A DNA stretch of 64,000 nucleotides from Rhodobacter sp. GTDB lineage: Bacteria > Pseudomonadota > Alphaproteobacteria > Rhodobacterales > Rhodobacteraceae. Positions within the stretch are counted from its first letter, which is position 1. Each line of letters starts with the position of its first letter. The notes beneath the pieces were generated by a model, which searched no databases, was not told the DNA's origin, and saw only the letters and a list, made by a program, of their open reading frames with translations. The DNA lies in assembly GCA_020637555.1 (NCBI GenBank), contig JACKKF010000003.1, positions 310,001 through 374,000 of the forward strand, given 5' to 3'. The translations under genes and the position numbers were made by a program. Positions 61,299 to 64,000 of the stretch are shown piece after piece.

Positions 61299-63275
61299 AT
61301 GATCGTAGAACTCGGACACTTCGCCCTCATCCTGGCCTTTGGCCTGTCGATCCTGCAAACCGTGGTGCCGCTCTATGGCGCGCATCGCGGATGGGCCGAC
61401 TGGATGGCCGCCGCCAATCCCATGGCCGGCCTGCAATTCGTGCTGATCGCGCTGAGCTTCGGCGCGCTCACCTATGCCTTTGTCACCTCGGACTTCTCGG
61501 TCCTGCTGGTGGTCAACAACTCGCATTCGCTGAAACCCCTGCTTTACAAGATCTCGGGTGTCTGGGGGAATCACGAGGGTTCGCTGCTGCTCTGGGTGTT
61601 GATCCTGTCGCTGTTCGGCGCCTGCGCGGCCTGGTTTGGCGGCAATCTGCCTGCAAGCCTTCAGGCCCGGGTGCTGGGGGTGCAGGCGTCGATCGGCGCG
61701 GCTTTCATGGCGTTCATGATCTTCACCTCCAACCCGTTCCTGCGCACGGACATGGCGCCCTTTGACGGGCATGACCTGAACCCCCTGCTGCAGGACCCGG
61801 GCCTCGCCTTTCACCCGCCGTTCCTGTATCTCGGCTATGTCGGGCTGAGCATGGCCTTCAGCTTTGCCGTCGCCGCCCTGATCGAGGGCAAGGTGGACGC
61901 CGCGTGGGGCCGCTGGGTGCGTCCCTGGACGCTGGCGGCCTGGATCTTCCTGACCATCGGCATCGGCCTGGGATCGTGGTGGGCGTATTACGAACTGGGC
62001 TGGGGCGGGTTCTGGTTCTGGGACCCGGTGGAAAACGCCAGCTTCATGCCCTGGCTGTTCGCCACCGCGCTTCTGCACTCCGCGATCGTCGTGGAAAAGC
62101 GCGAGACGCTCAAGGCCTGGACCATCCTGCTGTCGATCCTGGGCTTCGGGTTCTCGCTGATGGGCACGTTCATCGTGCGCTCGGGCGTCATCACGTCGGT
62201 CCACGCCTTCGCGTCGGATCCTGAGCGCGGCGTCTTCATCCTGATGATCTTTGCGGTCTTCGTGGGGGGCGCGCTGACGCTCTTCGCGTTCCGCAGTGCC
62301 GCGCTCGAGGCCAAGGGCGTGTTCGCGCTGGTCAGCCGCGAATCGGCGCTGGTTCTGAACAACGTGCTGCTGGCGGTGGCGTCGCTGGTGGTATTCACGG
62401 GCACGATGTGGCCGCTGGTCAGCGAACTGGCCTTTGGCCGGGTGCTGTCGGTGGGGGCGCCCTTCTTCGACGCGGCGTTCACGCCCTTCATGGTGGCGCT
62501 GGCGGTGGTTCTGCCGGTCGGCGCGGTCATTCCCTGGAAACGGGGCAATCTGGGTCGGGCGGTGCGGTCGATGTGGGGTGTCGCGGTTCTGGCGATCGCG
62601 CTGGGGGCACTGGCCTTCACGCTGCAGACCGGCCGGTCGGCGCTGGCGCCGGTGGGCGTGGCGCTGGGAACCTGGCTGGTGCTGGGCGCGCTGGCGGACC
62701 TGTGGCAGCGCAGTGGCCGCCAGGGGATCGGCGCGCGCCTGGCGCGCATGACCCGCCTGCCGCGTGCGGACTGGGGCAAGGCGTTGTCCCATGCCGGGCT
62801 GGGGATCACGATCTTTGCGGTGTCGGCCGTGCTGGGCTGGTCGACCGAGGATATCCGCGTCGCGCAGATCGGCGAGAGTTTCGTGCATGACGGCTACACC
62901 GTCACGCTGACCGGGGTCGAACGGGTTCAGGGGCCGAACTACATTTCCTCGATGGGCCATGTCACGGTCGAGAGGGACGGCCAGCTGGTCGCCGAACTGG
63001 CGCCCGAAAAGCGGGTCTATCCCGCGGCCGGGATGCCCACGACCGAGGCGGCAATCGACTATGCCCTGACCCGCGACATCTATGTCGCGCTGGGCGATCC
63101 GCAGGATGGCGGCGGCTGGGCGCTCAGAACCTATGTCAAGCCCTTCGCAAGCTGCCTGTGGCTTGGGGTCCTGATCATGGCGCTGGGGGGCGTGGCCTCG
63201 CTCAGTGACCGGCGGTATCGCATGGCGGCCGGGGCGCGCCGCGCGGCCGCACCCCAGGCCACCCCGGCGGAGTAG
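61299..63275 (+). CDS. ccmF: Cytochrome c-type biogenesis (haem lyase) protein CcmF
   Basis: Membrane subunit of the CcmFH(I) haem lyase that attaches haem to apocytochromes c. The 658-aa protein has about 14 helices, the 'WGNHEGSLLLWVLIL' segment, the WWD haem-handling motif 'WGGFWFWDPVENASFMPWL' and 'FIVRSGVITSVHAFA'. Start ATG 61299; ribosome site weak. ccmH begins 6 bp downstream. Confidence 0.95.
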   Translation: MIVELGHFALILAFGLSILQTVVPLYGAHRGWADWMAAANPMAGLQFVLIALSFGALTYAFVTSDFSVLLVVNNSHSLKPLLYKISGVWGNHEGSLLLWVLILSLFGACAAWFGGNLPASLQARVLGVQASIGAAFMAFMIFTSNPFLRTDMAPFDGHDLNPLLQDPGLAFHPPFLYLGYVGLSMAFSFAVAALIEGKVDAAWGRWVRPWTLAAWIFLTIGIGLGSWWAYYELGWGGFWFWDPVENASFMPWLFATALLHSAIVVEKRETLKAWTILLSILGFGFSLMGTFIVRSGVITSVHAFASDPERGVFILMIFAVFVGGALTLFAFRSAALEAKGVFALVSRESALVLNNVLLAVASLVVFTGTMWPLVSELAFGRVLSVGAPFFDAAFTPFMVALAVVLPVGAVIPWKRGNLGRAVRSMWGVAVLAIALGALAFTLQTGRSALAPVGVALGTWLVLGALADLWQRSGRQGIGARLARMTRLPRADWGKALSHAGLGITIFAVSAVLGWSTEDIRVAQIGESFVHDGYTVTLTGVERVQGPNYISSMGHVTVERDGQLVAELAPEKRVYPAAGMPTTEAAIDYALTRDIYVALGDPQDGGGWALRTYVKPFASCLWLGVLIMALGGVASLSDRRYRMAAGARRAAAPQATPAE

Positions 63276-63280
63276 GACCC

Positions 63281-63733
63281 ATGATGCGGGCGCTTGTGCT
63301 GATCCTCTCGCTGCTGTGGGCGCTGCCGGCGCTGGCGGTGCAACCCGACGAGGTGCTGTCGGACCCGGCGCTGGAAGCGCGGGCGCGCGTCATCACCGAG
63401 GGGTTGCGCTGCGTGGTCTGTCGCAACGAAAGCGTGGACGATTCCAACGCCGATATCGCCCGCGACATCCGCCTGATGGTGCGCGAGCGTCTGGTGGCGG
63501 GTGACACCAACGACCAGGCCATCCAGTATATGGTGGACCGGTTCGGCGAATATATCCTGCTGGAACCCCGCGCCACGGGGTCGAACCTGATCCTGTGGGG
63601 CGCGGGACCGGTCCTGCTGCTTCTGGCGCTGGGCATTGCCGTGGCGGCCGCCCGCCGGCGCAAGGCGGCGGCGCGCGAAACGGGGCTCAGCACCGAGGAA
63701 GAGGCGCGGCTCAAGGAAATCCTGAGCGAGTGA
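63281..63733 (+). CDS. ccmH: Cytochrome c-type biogenesis protein CcmH
   Basis: Thiol-disulfide component that reduces apocytochrome CXXCH motifs. The 150-aa protein has a signal peptide ('LVLILSLLWALPALA'), the redox motif 'LRCVVCRNESVDDSN' (Cys44, Cys47), a three-helix bundle and a C-terminal membrane anchor ('LILWGAGPVLLLLALGIAVAAA'). Follows ccmF in the expected order; ccmG and ccmI are not adjacent in the window. Confidence 0.95.
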   Translation: MMRALVLILSLLWALPALAVQPDEVLSDPALEARARVITEGLRCVVCRNESVDDSNADIARDIRLMVRERLVAGDTNDQAIQYMVDRFGEYILLEPRATGSNLILWGAGPVLLLLALGIAVAAARRRKAAARETGLSTEEEARLKEILSE

Positions 63734-63803
63734 CGCAAGGTTGCGGCTTTGCCAGCGGCCCGCGAGAGGGCTAGTCTGGCGCGAAACCGCGAGGGAGCGC
63801 GCC

Positions 63804-64000
63804 ATGATCTACAAGACCCTGACCGTCACCGAAGAGGATGGAATCGGCATCATCACGCTGAACCGTCCGACGCTGATGAATGCGCTGAACGCCCAGATGC
63901 GGGCCGAGATCACGGCCGCCGTCCGCGATCTGGGGGCGCGGATGCGCGTGCTGGTGCTGACCGGCGAGGGCCGGGCGTTCTGCTCGGGGCAGGATCTGGG
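63804..64000 (+). CDS. Enoyl-CoA hydratase/isomerase family protein, 5' part
   Basis: The first 65 codons of a crotonase-superfamily gene that runs out of the window. 'GIGIITLNRPTLMNALNAQM' is the N-terminal CoA-binding signature, and 'LVLTGEGRAFCSGQDLG' the oxyanion-hole region. GAGGGAG lies about 6 bases before the ATG at 63804. Specific function (hydratase, PaaG-like isomerase) cannot be set from this fragment. Confidence 0.88.
   Translation, partial: MIYKTLTVTEEDGIGIITLNRPTLMNALNAQMRAEITAAVRDLGARMRVLVLTGEGRAFCSGQDL

Noticed and set aside
60903..62960. 685-aa minus-strand ORF opposite ccmF
   Set aside because: Composition artefact; ccmF motifs are on the plus strand.

Overview
The window is a GC-rich chromosomal segment from an alphaproteobacterium, most likely family Rhodobacteraceae (Paracoccaceae). 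The main evidence is the bamA-skp-fabZ-lpxA-lpxI-lpxB order, an adjacent sciP (DUF1153) and ctrA pair with a CtrA-type TTAA-N7-TTAA-like box, MetA with Glu111, Rhodobacterales-type small families (DUF6614-like, DUF2161, DUF817), GyrA with Ala at the quinolone Ser83 position, and a GTTC-N7-GTTC (alphaproteobacterial LexA) box. Two tRNA genes (both Gly) are present. No rRNA, CRISPR array, prophage or classical insertion sequence was seen.

Layout. 1-6 kb: outer-membrane assembly and lipid A genes (3' part of bamA, skp, fabZ, lpxA, lpxI, lpxB), tightly packed with stop/start overlaps. 6-13 kb: mnmA, sciP, ctrA, ligA, recG, then a LexA box in front of a 42-codon membrane microprotein gene. 13-20 kb: housekeeping (Fe-S scaffold-like protein, hisI, gluQRS, trmFO, doxX, gyrA). 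20-34 kb: metabolic genes (Mn-type pyrophosphatase, adenine deaminase, a 3-hydroxyisobutyrate dehydrogenase relative, a penicillin acylase relative, metA, FKBP isomerase, tdk, tRNA-Gly, an HxlR regulator divergent from a VOC protein, DUF817, thyX). 34-36 kb: an accessory patch holding a decayed lower-GC PIN-domain gene, a REP-associated tyrosine transposase (RAYT) and four REP hairpins. 36-39.6 kb: tRNA-Gly, ssb, a lytic transglycosylase, a 2OG-type oxygenase and a frameshifted nitroreductase.

40.7-47.5 kb holds a complete set of urease genes, in transcription order (minus strand) ureD, ureA, ureJ-like, ureB, ureC, a 577-bp gap and an opposite-strand gene, then ureE, yrhK-like, ureF, ureG. 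ureC and ureE each carry a one-base frameshift. 47.7-51.2 kb holds a HAD hydrolase, trmO, a DHA2 drug exporter and an NsrR-type regulator. 51.3-58.5 kb is the most unusual block. A bicovalent-flavin (BBE-like) oxidase gene overlaps a SAM domain-nucleotide cyclase-ATPase-TPR gene, and both diverge from a SulP transporter that ends in STAS and cyclic-nucleotide-binding domains. 58.5-64 kb holds an alpha/beta hydrolase, a frameshifted Hsp70-like gene, a DEDDh exonuclease, ccmF, ccmH and the start of an enoyl-CoA hydratase.

Five genes between 39 and 60 kb break at a single-base change in a G/C run (nitroreductase, ureE, ureC, the cyclase C-terminus, Hsp70-like). In each case the protein continues cleanly in the neighbouring frame. 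Sequence error and genuine recent mutation cannot be told apart from this window alone, so gene-loss claims for these loci should be treated with caution.
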